DNA of 64,000 bases, from positions 1 to 64,000 of the forward strand of contig JAGBBX010000058.1 in NCBI GenBank assembly GCA_017938245.1, given 5' to 3'. Positions 24,699-33,503 of the stretch are shown piece by piece. Position 1 is the first letter of the stretch; the number at the start of each line of letters is the position of its first letter. The position numbers were made by a program, and so were the translations under genes. The notes beneath the pieces were generated by a model that saw nothing but the letters and a program-made list of their open reading frames with translations, was not told where the DNA came from and searched no databases. Origin of the DNA: Bacteroidaceae bacterium (GTDB lineage Bacteria; Bacteroidota; Bacteroidia; Bacteroidales; Bacteroidaceae).

Positions 24699-25424
24699 AT
24701 GACGAAACTTAGTGTAAATATTAACAAAGTGGCGACAATAAGGAATGCTCGTGGTGGCAATACTCCCGATTTGTTGCAGGTGGCAAGGGATTGTGAGGCT
24801 TTTGGAGCGGATGGAATTACGGTTCATCCCCGTCCCGATGAGAGACATATCCGTCGTGCCGATGTTCCGGCTCTGCGTGCTGTATTATCAACCGAGTTCA
24901 ATATCGAGGGATACCCCTCGAAAGAGTTTGTCGACCTTGTCCTAAGGGTAAAACCCCATCAGGTGACTCTTGTCCCTGACAAACCCGACCAACTGACCTC
25001 TAATCACGGATGGGATACCGTAGCCGAGCAGGAGTTCCTGCGCGATATTCTCAACGATATTCGTGCGGCAGGAATACGCAGCTCTATATTCATCGATGCC
25101 GATATTCGTATGGCCGAGTATGCGGCAAAGGCCGGTGCCGACCGTGTAGAACTCTACACCGGCCCGTATGCCGAGCAGTATCGCAAAAATCGCGAGAGTG
25201 CGATTGCTCCGTTCATAGAGACAGCCTCGCAGGTACGTCGTCTTGGAATAGGACTTAACGCCGGTCACGACCTAAGCCTTGAGAATCTAAGATACTTTAA
25301 AGAGAATATCCCCTGGCTCGACGAGGTCTCTATTGGTCACGCGCTAATATGCGATGCTCTTTATATGGGTCTCAAAGATACGATAGCAGCATACAAGGAT
25401 TGTTTGCTGACAATCAAGAAATAA
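24699..25424 (+). CDS. pdxJ: pyridoxine 5'-phosphate synthase
   Basis: Condenses 1-deoxyxylulose 5-phosphate with 3-amino-2-oxopropyl phosphate to pyridoxine 5'-phosphate. A 241-residue TIM barrel with SVNINKVATIRNARGG (5-20), GITVHPRPDERHI (39-51) with catalytic His43, FNIEGYPS with Glu70, and GLNAGHDLSLENL (185-197) with His190. Length and active-site residues are those of the family. The gene heads a run with exbB, exbD and tonB (gap of 38 bases). Confidence 0.96.
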   Translation: MTKLSVNINKVATIRNARGGNTPDLLQVARDCEAFGADGITVHPRPDERHIRRADVPALRAVLSTEFNIEGYPSKEFVDLVLRVKPHQVTLVPDKPDQLTSNHGWDTVAEQEFLRDILNDIRAAGIRSSIFIDADIRMAEYAAKAGADRVELYTGPYAEQYRKNRESAIAPFIETASQVRRLGIGLNAGHDLSLENLRYFKENIPWLDEVSIGHALICDALYMGLKDTIAAYKDCLLTIKK

Positions 25425-25462
25425 GTAGTTTCCAGAATATAAAATAAAACTGTATATAAATT

Positions 25463-26173
25463 ATGAAAATGTTGTTAGCACAGGTTGCCGAGAGTGTATC
25501 AATGGCACAAGACACAATTATGAACCTTACCGAGACTGCGGCCGAGGGGGTTAACGTGTGGGAACTTGCCGTGAAAGGCGGTTGGATTATGATTGTACTT
25601 GCACTGCTTTCGGTAGTGGGTGTATATATTTTTATCGAGAGGTTTACCACATTGCGTAAGGCAGTTAAACAAAATCCCCGTTTTATGCAGCGTGTGCGCG
25701 ACAATGTAAAAGATAACGATATAAAGTCGGCGATGAACTACTGTATGAACGAGGATACTCCTATCGCTCGTGTCGTAGAGCGCGGACTGAAGAATATAAA
25801 CCTCACTGCGCCTGCAATACGTGAGGGTCTCGACAACAGCGCAAATATCGAGGTTGCTGCTCTCGAAAAGGGATTGCCCATCCTCTCGACAATTGCCGCC
25901 GTGGCTCCTATGATTGGTTTCTTGGGTACAGTGACAGGTATGGTTCAGGCATTCTGGGAGATGGCCAATGCCGGTAATAATATAGATATTTCACTTCTCT
26001 CGGGTGGTATATACGAGGCTATGGTGACAACGGTAGGTGGTCTTATAGTGGGTATTGTTGCCATCTTTGCCTATAACTTCCTTGTTATTAGAGTAGACAA
26101 GGTGCAGAACGACCTCGAGAACGGCATAATCTCGTTTATGGAGATTGTTCACGAGAAGAAAGAGAATATTTAA
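25463..26173 (+). CDS. exbB: MotA/TolQ/ExbB proton channel protein
   Basis: 236 residues. An N-terminal extension (1-33) precedes the first transmembrane helix (34-56). A cytoplasmic region contains IARVVERGLKN and LEKGLPILSTIAAVAPMIGFLGTVTGMV, the conserved ExbB/TolQ core, and a third helix is GGLIVGIVAIFAYNFLV. With ExbD it forms the proton-driven motor that energises TonB. Symbol given by context with exbD and tonB directly downstream; TolQ is the alternative. Confidence 0.9.
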   Translation: MKMLLAQVAESVSMAQDTIMNLTETAAEGVNVWELAVKGGWIMIVLALLSVVGVYIFIERFTTLRKAVKQNPRFMQRVRDNVKDNDIKSAMNYCMNEDTPIARVVERGLKNINLTAPAIREGLDNSANIEVAALEKGLPILSTIAAVAPMIGFLGTVTGMVQAFWEMANAGNNIDISLLSGGIYEAMVTTVGGLIVGIVAIFAYNFLVIRVDKVQNDLENGIISFMEIVHEKKENI

Positions 26174-26197
26174 AAAGCACCATTTCAACGCTGTTTT

Positions 26198-26611
26198 ATG
26201 ATTAAGAGAAAAACAAAGGCGATAGACACCTTTTCGATGTCGTCGATGACCGACATTATCTTCCTGTTGTTGATTTTCTTTATGATAACATCGACAATGG
26301 TAACTCCTAATGCCATAAAGGTGTTGCTGCCGCAGGGTAGTCAGCAGACATCGGCAAAGCCTCTTGCAAGAATAATCATCGATAAGGAGCTTAACTACTA
26401 TTCGGCATTTGGCAATGACGACGAGATGCCTATCTCACCCGATGAGATAGCAACGTTCCTCATCGATTGTGCTGCAAAGGAGCCACAAATGTATGTGGCG
26501 CTGTATGCCGACGAGTCGGTTCCCTATCGCGAGATTGTAAAGGTGCTTAATATAGCAAACGAGAATAAATTCAAGATGGTGCTGGCAACACGCCGTCCCG
26601 ATAAGAGATAA
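26198..26611 (+). CDS. exbD: ExbD/TolR biopolymer transport protein
   Basis: 137 residues: a short cytoplasmic start, FSMSSMTDIIFLLLIFFMITSTMV (13-36) with the essential membrane Asp20, and a periplasmic domain ending YREIVKVLNIANENKFKMVLATRRP. This is the typical ExbD architecture. Its stop TAA overlaps the next ATG by one base (TAATG). Confidence 0.92.
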   Translation: MIKRKTKAIDTFSMSSMTDIIFLLLIFFMITSTMVTPNAIKVLLPQGSQQTSAKPLARIIIDKELNYYSAFGNDDEMPISPDEIATFLIDCAAKEPQMYVALYADESVPYREIVKVLNIANENKFKMVLATRRPDKR

Positions 26612-27423
26612 TGGATAAGCCTACAAAGGAACAAATCTATGGTGCAGTGGGAACGGTGCTGTTCCACATTGTGATAGCCGTAATATTGCTGCTTGTGGTG
26701 ATGAATCGCCCCATTCAGCAAGAGGAGGCCGGTGTACCTGTGCTTATGGGTAATACGGTTGCATCTGCCGGCGACGCCTATCGGTATACCGAGGTCGCAC
26801 CGGCGCCTGCGCAACCAACGATGCCGGCCAATCCGGTACAGAATAATGATGAACCACTTATAACACAGGATGATGAGCCTTCGGCCCAACTGCCAAGTGC
26901 CGATAAATCCAATAAAGAGAAAAATTGGGAGAAGAAAACCGAACCTTCAGAGGCTGAACTAAAAGCGCAAGAGGCCGAGAGGGAGCGTCTCGAAACCGAG
27001 CGTATTGCCCGCGAAGCTGCCGCGAAGATGGCGGCTGCATTCGGTAAAGGCTCGACTATGAATGACAGTGGAAAGAGCGAGGAGGGAAAAGGTAACGAGG
27101 GCTCGCCACAGGGTAACGAAACAGTAGGGGCTGCAGTCGGTGCAGGAGGGTACGGTAACTTCGACCTTGGTGGACGTAATCTTGCTCAGAGGGAACTGCC
27201 TCGACCCGAGTACAACGTGCAGGATGAGGGGCGTGTGGTGGTTACAATAACGGTAAATCCCGAGGGTAGTGTTATAAAGACAAGCATTAACCCGCGAACA
27301 AATACAACAAATTCGGCGCTGAGACAGGCTGCACTGAAAGCTGCCTCACAAGCTGTTTTTGAGAAGGTTGATGAACTTACCAATCAAACGGGAACAATCA
27401 CTTACTATTTTAAACTTAAATAG
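26611..27423 (+). CDS. tonB: TonB-like energy transducer
   Basis: 270 residues. A single N-terminal helix at about 13-31, a Pro/Ala stretch (APAPAQPTMPANPV), and a long charged helix (SEAELKAQEAERERLETERIAREAAAK) reminiscent of TolA domain II. Next come a Gly-rich linker and a C-terminal TonB/TolA domain (RVVVTITVNPEGSVIKTSI...LRQAALKAASQAVFEK...GTITYYFKL). It couples the ExbBD motor to outer-membrane transporters. The charged helical linker makes TolA a real alternative, though no tolB or pal is adjacent. Confidence 0.82.
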   Translation: MDKPTKEQIYGAVGTVLFHIVIAVILLLVVMNRPIQQEEAGVPVLMGNTVASAGDAYRYTEVAPAPAQPTMPANPVQNNDEPLITQDDEPSAQLPSADKSNKEKNWEKKTEPSEAELKAQEAERERLETERIAREAAAKMAAAFGKGSTMNDSGKSEEGKGNEGSPQGNETVGAAVGAGGYGNFDLGGRNLAQRELPRPEYNVQDEGRVVVTITVNPEGSVIKTSINPRTNTTNSALRQAALKAASQAVFEKVDELTNQTGTITYYFKLK

Positions 27424-27435
27424 TGTGAGTCTTGT

Positions 27436-27470
27436 TTGCTTGTAGAAGCGATTTTTAATCGCCCGAAATT
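27436..27470 (+). repeat. dispersed palindromic repeat, copy C
   Basis: TTGCTTGTAGAAGCGATT then TTTAATCGCCCGAAATTG; stem GCGATT/AATCGC. Same family as 14482-14514 and 14577-14609; lies in the 116-base gap between tonB and the DJ-1 gene. Confidence 0.55.
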
Positions 27471-27539
27471 GATGTCTTGTAATGAGAAAAAACGATGCTT
27501 TTGATTATGTTATTATAAATTGCTTAAAACGAATCGATT

Positions 27540-28088
27540 ATGAATAAAATATATCTTTTCCTTGCCGATGGTTTCGAGACTGTCGAGGCGTTGGCGCCTG
27601 TTGATGTGATACGTCGTGCCGGGCTCGACCTTATAACTGTTTCCATTATGGGACGTCGCGAGGTGCTCTCGGCACAGGGCGTTCCCGTTCTTGCCGATGC
27701 GCTTCTCGAGGAGTGTTCTCTCTCAGATGCCGATGCGCTGATACTGCCCGGAGGAGGCGGTGGAACCGAAAATCTCTCGGTCTGTGAACCGTTGCGTCAA
27801 GAAATTGCACGTGCCGACAGCGAGGGTAAACTCATTGCAGCCATCTGCGCCGCACCGATGGTGTTTGGCCGTATGGGGATATTAGAGGGTCGCAAAGCTA
27901 CGTGCTATCCCGGATGCGAGGCCGACCTGGGCAAGAGCTACACTGCTGCCGCCATTGAAAAAGATGGTAATATGATAACAGCTTGTGGCCCCGGTCTCTC
28001 GTTCGATTTTGGCTTTGCCATTGTAGAATACTTCTGTGGTGCCGAGTTGGTTGCCACGCTACGTTCACAAATGCAGTTCAACCGATGA
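27540..28088 (+). CDS. DJ-1/PfpI family protein (YajL/ThiJ-like)
   Basis: 182 residues of the class I glutamine-amidotransferase-like fold. The conserved Glu13 in DGFETVEALAPVDVIRRAG, DALILPGGGGGTENL and the nucleophile elbow IAAICAAPMVFGR with Cys103 match the DJ-1/YajL subgroup. Proposed roles in the family include redox protection, chaperone and deglycase activity; which applies is unknown. Its TGA overlaps the ispD ATG (ATGA). Confidence 0.88.
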   Translation: MNKIYLFLADGFETVEALAPVDVIRRAGLDLITVSIMGRREVLSAQGVPVLADALLEECSLSDADALILPGGGGGTENLSVCEPLRQEIARADSEGKLIAAICAAPMVFGRMGILEGRKATCYPGCEADLGKSYTAAAIEKDGNMITACGPGLSFDFGFAIVEYFCGAELVATLRSQMQFNR

Positions 28089-28780
28089 AAAGATACCTTA
28101 TCGTTGTTGCCGGAGGAAAAGGGCAACGTATGGGTGGTGCTCTGCCCAAGCAGTTTCAGTTGCTGGGCGACCGTCCTGTAATAATGGTTACACTCGAGAG
28201 ATTGTATGCCATTGATAATACATTGAAGTTCATCCTTGTATTGCCACTCGAATATATTGCTTTGTGGGACGAATTGTGTGCAAAATATGAGTTCAAACTG
28301 CCTGTGACAGTTGTTGCAGGCGGAAACACACGTTTCCACTCGGTACAGAACGGATTATCGATGATAGAGGGCGACGATGAGGCTCTTGTTGGTGTGCACG
28401 ATGCTGTTCGTCCCTTTGTGTCGCAAAAAGTGCTTGATGATGCTTTTCGCGAGGCGTGGATAAACGGTGCAGCAATACCTATGATTGATGTCCAGGACAG
28501 CCTAAGGCAGATAATAGGTGCAGCAGGGGCAAGCCAAGCTGTTCCGCGCGACCGCTACCGCCTTGTGCAGACACCGCAGGTGTTTCGTCTCTCTCTGTTG
28601 CGCAGCGCCTACTCGCAACGTTATGTCGAGGCATTTACCGATGATGCTTCGGTAGTTGAGGCTATGGGCGAGCGTGTATATGCCGTCGAGGGTAATCGCG
28701 AGAATATCAAACTTACCACTCCATTCGATATGATGGTGGCAAAGACAATTATTGAGGCATACTCTAATCAATCGTTATAG
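28085..28780 (+). CDS. ispD: 2-C-methyl-D-erythritol 4-phosphate cytidylyltransferase
   Basis: Third step of the MEP isoprenoid pathway (CTP plus MEP to CDP-ME). 231 residues starting MKRYLIVVAGGKGQRMGGALPKQF, the nucleotide-binding loop with conserved Lys22. Then GGNTRFHSVQNGL, VGVHDAVRPFVS and DDASVVEAMGERVYAVEGNRENIKLTTPFD, all IspD signatures. The start overlaps the DJ-1 stop; the open frame upstream of it is inside that gene and was not used. dxr of the same pathway is at 54084. Confidence 0.95.
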   Translation: MKRYLIVVAGGKGQRMGGALPKQFQLLGDRPVIMVTLERLYAIDNTLKFILVLPLEYIALWDELCAKYEFKLPVTVVAGGNTRFHSVQNGLSMIEGDDEALVGVHDAVRPFVSQKVLDDAFREAWINGAAIPMIDVQDSLRQIIGAAGASQAVPRDRYRLVQTPQVFRLSLLRSAYSQRYVEAFTDDASVVEAMGERVYAVEGNRENIKLTTPFDMMVAKTIIEAYSNQSL

Positions 28781-28786
28781 TCTTTA

Positions 28787-30889
28787 ATGCTCGACCTTGC
28801 AGCAAGAAGCATAAAATATCTCCCGGGAGTGGGCGAACAGCGTGCCACTCTCCTCGGCAGGGAGCTGAATATACACTCCCTGTACGACTTGCTGTACTAT
28901 TTCCCGTATAAATATATCGACCGCAGTCGTCTCTTTACCGTTGCCGAGCTCACCGGCTCGATGCCTCACGTGCAGCTGTGTGGCGAGATACGCAGTTTCG
29001 AGGAGATGGGCGAGGGTGCTTCGCGACGCATAGTGGCCCATTTTACCGATGGTACCGGCTTTGTCGACCTTGTCTGGTTCCGAGGACTCAAATACCTTAA
29101 GAACCGCTTTAAATTGGGTGAGAAATATATTGTCTTTGGTAAACCCACAGTATTTAACGGCAGAGTGAATATAGCGCATCCCGATGTAGACGTCGCCGAA
29201 GCGCTTCAGCTTAGCACAATGGGGCTTCAACCCTATTATAATACTACCGAGAAGATGAAACGCTCGGGGCTTAACTCGCAGGCGATGGTTAAGCTTATGC
29301 AGAATCTTTTTGCTCTTGCAGGCGATGTGCTTATGCCCGAGACGCTTCCTCTGTTTATAACGACAAAGCATAAGCTGATGCCGCTCTCCGATGCCCTTCG
29401 TATAATCCATTTTCCCAAGAGTATGAAGGAGTTGCGCGATGCCGAGTATCGTCTTAAATTCGATGAGCTTTTTTATATTCAGTTAAGTATATTGCATTAT
29501 GCAAAAGACCGTATGCAAAAGTACGTTGGTCATAAATTTGAAAAAGTGGGCGAGATGTTCAACCGTTTCTACAGCGAGTGTCTCCCTTTTGAACTTACAG
29601 GGGCGCAGAAACGTGTGGTGAAGGAGATACGTCGCGATGTTGGTGGCAACCATCAGATGAATCGCCTGCTGCAAGGCGATGTTGGCAGCGGAAAAACTCT
29701 CGTAGCGTTGCTCTCGATGTTATTGGCAAAGGATAACGGCTATCAAGCCTGTCTTATGGCACCTACCGAGATTCTTGCCGAGCAGCATTGTGCTACATTG
29801 CGCCGTATGCTTGCCAGGCTCCCCATTCGGGTTGAGCTGTTGACGGGTAGTACCAAACAGAAAGAGCGCACTCCCATTCTCGAAGGGCTTATCGATGGCA
29901 GTGTCGACATTCTTGTGAGCACCCACGCTGTACTCGAGGATAAAGTGCAGTTTCAAAATCTTGGTCTTGTAGTGATAGACGAGCAGCATCGGTTCGGCGT
30001 TGTTCAGCGGGCAAAAATGTGGGCAAAGAGCAATATTCCACCGCATATATTGGTAATGACGGCAACGCCCATTCCCCGTACTCTTGCGATGACGCTCTAT
30101 GGCGACCTCGATGTCTCGGTTATCGACGAGCTTCCTCCGGGTCGTAAACCCATCGCCACGCGGCATATATTCCGCAATCGTGCCGATGAGATGTACTCTT
30201 TTATCCATCGTCAGATACAGGAGGGACGACAAGTCTATGTGGTTTATCCTCTTATCAGTGAGAGCGAGAAACTCGACCTTAAGAACCTTGAAGATGGCTA
30301 TCGTCAGCTGTGTAATATCTTCTGCGACTATCGTTTGAGCAAACTGCACGGCAAGATGAAACCCAAAGAGAAAGAGGATGAAATGCGTCGTTTTGCATCG
30401 GGCGAGACGCAGATTCTTGTCTCAACAACAGTTATCGAGGTTGGTGTCGACGTTCCCAATGCCACTGTTATGGTTATTGAAAATGCCGAGCGGTTCGGAC
30501 TCTCGCAGCTGCATCAGCTTCGCGGCAGGGTGGGGCGTGGTGGCAACCAATCCTACTGTTTGCTTGTTACCGATTATAAGCTATCCGAAGATACCCGCAA
30601 GCGAATGGAGATAATGACAAGCAGTAACGATGGCTTTGTCATAGCTGAAGCCGACCTTAAACTGCGTGGCCCGGGCGATATCGAGGGAACAAAGCAAAGT
30701 GGCATTGCATTTGACCTGAAAATAGCTAATCTTGCGCGTGACGAGCAGTTGTTGCAGTATGTCCGCGAGGTGGCACGCGAGGTGATTGAGGCCGACCCCG
30801 AGTGCAATAACCCCTACTATGCTGTTGTGTGGGAGCGTTTGCGCACAATAAAGCGAAATAACAATTGGAATTGGGGCGCAATCTCATAG
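28787..30889 (+). CDS. recG: ATP-dependent DNA helicase RecG
   Basis: A 700-residue branched-DNA translocase that reverses stalled forks and processes Holliday junctions. N-terminal wedge/OB domain (HVQLCGEIRSFEEMGEGASRRIVAHFTDGTGFVDLVWF), Walker A GDVGSGKT (297-304), DEQH box (398-401), TATPIPRTL, and the C-terminal helicase motifs TTVIEVGVDVPNA and QLHQLRGRVGRGG. The RecG-specific end ...LRGPGDIEGTKQSG is present. Full length, intact. Confidence 0.97.
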   Translation: MLDLAARSIKYLPGVGEQRATLLGRELNIHSLYDLLYYFPYKYIDRSRLFTVAELTGSMPHVQLCGEIRSFEEMGEGASRRIVAHFTDGTGFVDLVWFRGLKYLKNRFKLGEKYIVFGKPTVFNGRVNIAHPDVDVAEALQLSTMGLQPYYNTTEKMKRSGLNSQAMVKLMQNLFALAGDVLMPETLPLFITTKHKLMPLSDALRIIHFPKSMKELRDAEYRLKFDELFYIQLSILHYAKDRMQKYVGHKFEKVGEMFNRFYSECLPFELTGAQKRVVKEIRRDVGGNHQMNRLLQGDVGSGKTLVALLSMLLAKDNGYQACLMAPTEILAEQHCATLRRMLARLPIRVELLTGSTKQKERTPILEGLIDGSVDILVSTHAVLEDKVQFQNLGLVVIDEQHRFGVVQRAKMWAKSNIPPHILVMTATPIPRTLAMTLYGDLDVSVIDELPPGRKPIATRHIFRNRADEMYSFIHRQIQEGRQVYVVYPLISESEKLDLKNLEDGYRQLCNIFCDYRLSKLHGKMKPKEKEDEMRRFASGETQILVSTTVIEVGVDVPNATVMVIENAERFGLSQLHQLRGRVGRGGNQSYCLLVTDYKLSEDTRKRMEIMTSSNDGFVIAEADLKLRGPGDIEGTKQSGIAFDLKIANLARDEQLLQYVREVAREVIEADPECNNPYYAVVWERLRTIKRNNNWNWGAIS

Positions 30890-31052
30890 GGATGCGATGT
30901 TGGCGGCTGTTGTGTGTACTGTGGGAGAAATGTTAAAAATATGACGACTGTTTGCTGTTCTCTGAAAGTGCCTCTGAAATGCCTTGTAACGCTATTAAAC
31001 AGATATCGTCCCTAAAAAATGCAACACATTGTAAAATGTTGTGTTAAAATGC

Positions 31053-31083
31053 TTTCTAGTCTCATAAAAATGTTGTAAATTTG
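31053..31083 (+). promoter_or_regulatory. promoter for the BspA-like gene
   Basis: TTTC (31053-31056), 19 bases, TAAATTTG (31076-31083). The -7 is a perfect TAnnTTTG; the -33 has one mismatch. The leader to the ATG is 95 bases. The preceding 30890-31052 holds nothing recognised. Confidence 0.5.
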
Positions 31084-31178
31084 CACCGCAAAAAGCAAAA
31101 GCGCCTTTTAGGCAGTGAAAAAACTATATATAAGTTCATTCGAAATTAATAGGAAATAATCAAAAAAATATCAATCTA

Positions 31179-33026
31179 ATGAAGAAAATTTTATCTTTAT
31201 TTATGCTTGTGATGTGCTTTGCAGTGGGTGCAAATGCACAAATTGGCACAACTGAGAATGGTCTCAGTTGGGAAGTTGAGAATCGTGTGTTGACAATTAC
31301 AGGTAATGGTGCTATAAATGATGGCGAGGCACATTGGGGAACAAATTTCTCAACAGTAGTTATTGGAGAAGGTGTAACTTCGATTGGTGCAAATGCTTTT
31401 AAGAATTGTTTTGATATTAAAAGCGTGTTCTATTCTGGAAATTCGTCTATATTTGATGATTGGACTATTTATGATGTGTTTAATGGTGTGGCAATAGAAG
31501 ATATTGCTTTCTATCGTTCGCCTTCAAGTAGTGTTCTTTCCTCAATTTTTACAGGATATTTTAAGGCGGATGCTTCAAATGAGATTCTTTGGACTTTGCT
31601 TAATGGAGTGTTTACTGCAAAGTCTGATAAGGCGATAACTGAAGATGGTGATTTGGAGGGTATAGCTGATAATCCTAGGATTATGATTTCAATATCTACT
31701 ATATCGGTAGAGAACGCAACTGCGCTTGTTTCGGAAAATGGTGCGCTTTTGTCTTCCGATCGTTCCAAGCTGCTGTTAGCTTGCAATAAATCTGGCTCGA
31801 CAGTTGTGGTTCCCGAGACGGTTGAGAGAATAGGTGCTTATGCGTTTTATGCAAGTACATCTATTTCAGGTGTTAAATCGTTGAGCGCTACTGCTCCTGC
31901 TTTGTCGAATAATTCGTTTAATGTAAATCGCAAGATAGCTAAACTTGCTCTTCCTAACAATACTCCTGCTACTGTAGATGCCTATTCTGCGTGGAGTGGA
32001 TATTTCACAGTTGTACAAACAGGTGATATGCCCTCTTCTGGTACCATTGGTAGTATTTCTTGGTCTATTTCGAATAAGGTATTGACTATTGCCGGTAGTG
32101 GAACGTTGGCCTATAGTGCTGCATTGCGTGAATCTTGCTCTTATTTTGGTGTTAATGAGGTTCGTGTGGAAAGTGGTATTACCGAAATAGCAAATAATGC
32201 TTTCTATCAAAACGCAGCAAGCAAGTATACTTTCAATTCTAATGCGAAAATCTCGGGAACTTCAGGTATTTCGAAGGATGCTACATTGAATCTTCAACTG
32301 ACCGATAAAGTAGACCTTGCAGCAAATGTTAATACTTTTGATAAAGTTACTCTTAATCGTACATTTGCGGCAGGTGCAACCGGAACATTGATTCTACCTT
32401 TTGCTGCTACAGCTCCTTCCGGATTTAAACTGTATAAATTAGCAAGCTACGATAATAAGGTGTTGACATTTGCTGATAATGGTAATGCGGTTCAGGCTAA
32501 TACTCCTTATATTTATAAGAATGATTCGAAAACGTCTTGGACTCCAACTGCCAACGATGTTACATTGGGCAATTTCGAGGATATGTACGAATACTCGGCC
32601 GATGGTTGGACAATGTGTGGTGTATATCAGAGTAAAACCGAGTACAACAAAAATGCTGACGAAGCATCTACACTGTGGGTTTATACAACCTCGGAGGGTA
32701 AGGATGGTAACGGTTTCGGAAAGTTCAAGAACTATGCTAAATCGGTAGCAGTATCGCCCTATCGTGTGTTCTTTAAGGGAGTTCCTTATAACGAGGTTTA
32801 TAACAGCAGTAACACTGTAAACTCTTATGCCCCCGAGCGCTCACTCAGTGTTGAGTTCGTAGATATGGATGGTACAACCTCTATTACCGAGATTATTATC
32901 GACAAAGATGGTAATATTACTTCTGCTGCGCAAGACGGTGTTTGCTACGACTTAAGCGGTCGTCGAGTAGAGAATCCCACAAGCGGTATCTACATTGTAA
33001 ACGGTAAGAAAGTGTTTGTAAAGTAA
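31179..33026 (+). CDS. BspA-like secreted leucine-rich-repeat protein with short C-terminal tail
   Basis: 615 residues. Signal peptide 1-20 (cleavage ANAQ). Two modules repeat the pattern GLSWEVENRVLTITGNGAINDG...FSTVVIGEGVTSIGANAFKNC and IGSISWSISNKVLTIAGSGTL...VNEVRVESGITEIANNAFYQN, i.e. BspA LRR_5 repeats preceded by an identical-looking strand module. A middle beta-rich domain follows. The last 30 residues (CYDLSGRRVENPTSGIYIVNGKKVFVK) are the short 'DLSGR+V...GIYI.NG+KV.VK' tail frequent at the end of Bacteroidota exported proteins and related to type IX sorting tails. Probable cell-surface or secreted adhesin. Followed 43 bases later by a 54-codon gene. Confidence 0.82.
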   Translation: MKKILSLFMLVMCFAVGANAQIGTTENGLSWEVENRVLTITGNGAINDGEAHWGTNFSTVVIGEGVTSIGANAFKNCFDIKSVFYSGNSSIFDDWTIYDVFNGVAIEDIAFYRSPSSSVLSSIFTGYFKADASNEILWTLLNGVFTAKSDKAITEDGDLEGIADNPRIMISISTISVENATALVSENGALLSSDRSKLLLACNKSGSTVVVPETVERIGAYAFYASTSISGVKSLSATAPALSNNSFNVNRKIAKLALPNNTPATVDAYSAWSGYFTVVQTGDMPSSGTIGSISWSISNKVLTIAGSGTLAYSAALRESCSYFGVNEVRVESGITEIANNAFYQNAASKYTFNSNAKISGTSGISKDATLNLQLTDKVDLAANVNTFDKVTLNRTFAAGATGTLILPFAATAPSGFKLYKLASYDNKVLTFADNGNAVQANTPYIYKNDSKTSWTPTANDVTLGNFEDMYEYSADGWTMCGVYQSKTEYNKNADEASTLWVYTTSEGKDGNGFGKFKNYAKSVAVSPYRVFFKGVPYNEVYNSSNTVNSYAPERSLSVEFVDMDGTTSITEIIIDKDGNITSAAQDGVCYDLSGRRVENPTSGIYIVNGKKVFVK

Positions 33027-33069
33027 GAAGAGGTGATAAATTATTGACAAATATTAAAACAGATAAATT

Positions 33070-33234
33070 ATGAAAAAGATATATCAAGCTCCCGAGGTTA
33101 TAGAGACAACAATGGTTGTAGAGAGTATTGTTGCGCAGTCGGCAGGAATGGCTCCCGGTCAGGGAGATCACGGTGCAGCTGACGAGATTAAGCGTCAGGA
33201 TCGCGGTGATTGGGAGAATATCTGGAATAACTAA
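33070..33234 (+). CDS. 54-residue small protein, unknown function
   Basis: Begins MKKIYQAPEVIETTMVVESI, then VAQSAGMAPGQGDHGAADEI, and ends KRQDRGDWENIWNN. The MKK.Y.AP.+......+..I.AQSG....... opening followed by an acidic, Gly- and Trp-containing tail resembles a group of very short Bacteroidales proteins usually left as hypothetical. There is no signal peptide and no hydrophobic segment. It follows the BspA-like gene by 43 bases and precedes the promoter at 33400, so it shares the BspA transcript. A peptide precursor or a small cytoplasmic partner are both possible; neither is shown. Confidence 0.65.
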   Translation: MKKIYQAPEVIETTMVVESIVAQSAGMAPGQGDHGAADEIKRQDRGDWENIWNN

Positions 33235-33399
33235 CTGATATAAACTCAAAAATGGTTTAGTGATTACAGCAGAGTCAAAAGGCTAATGCTGTAATCTCTA
33301 AATCTCTTTATGTTGTTTATGCGTGAAGAAGGGTTTGCTTCACACGCATCCTTGCCTTATTTATTATATAAGGTAGGCTCGTACAAATAGGATGCAAAA

Positions 33400-33431
33400 T
33401 TTGTTCATTTACATAAATTGTAGTAATTTTG
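33400..33431 (+). promoter_or_regulatory. Bacteroidota-type promoter of the six-gene envelope operon
   Basis: TTTG (33400-33403), 20 bases, TAATTTTG (33424-33431), ATG at 33504. Spacing and both boxes fit the consensus exactly. It gives a 14.3-kb transcription unit ending at the terminator at 47844-47881. Confidence 0.65.
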
Positions 33432-33503
33432 CACTTCAAAATTTGAAAGTTGGATTTAGTAATTCTTAACTAATCCTAACAGCTTAAAACAAAAGAATTT
33501 AAG

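Noticed and set aside
31179-33026. Type IX secretion cargo
   Set aside because: The C-terminal tail resembles a sorting tail but is only about 30 residues, and no por/gld genes are in the window; left as suggestive only.
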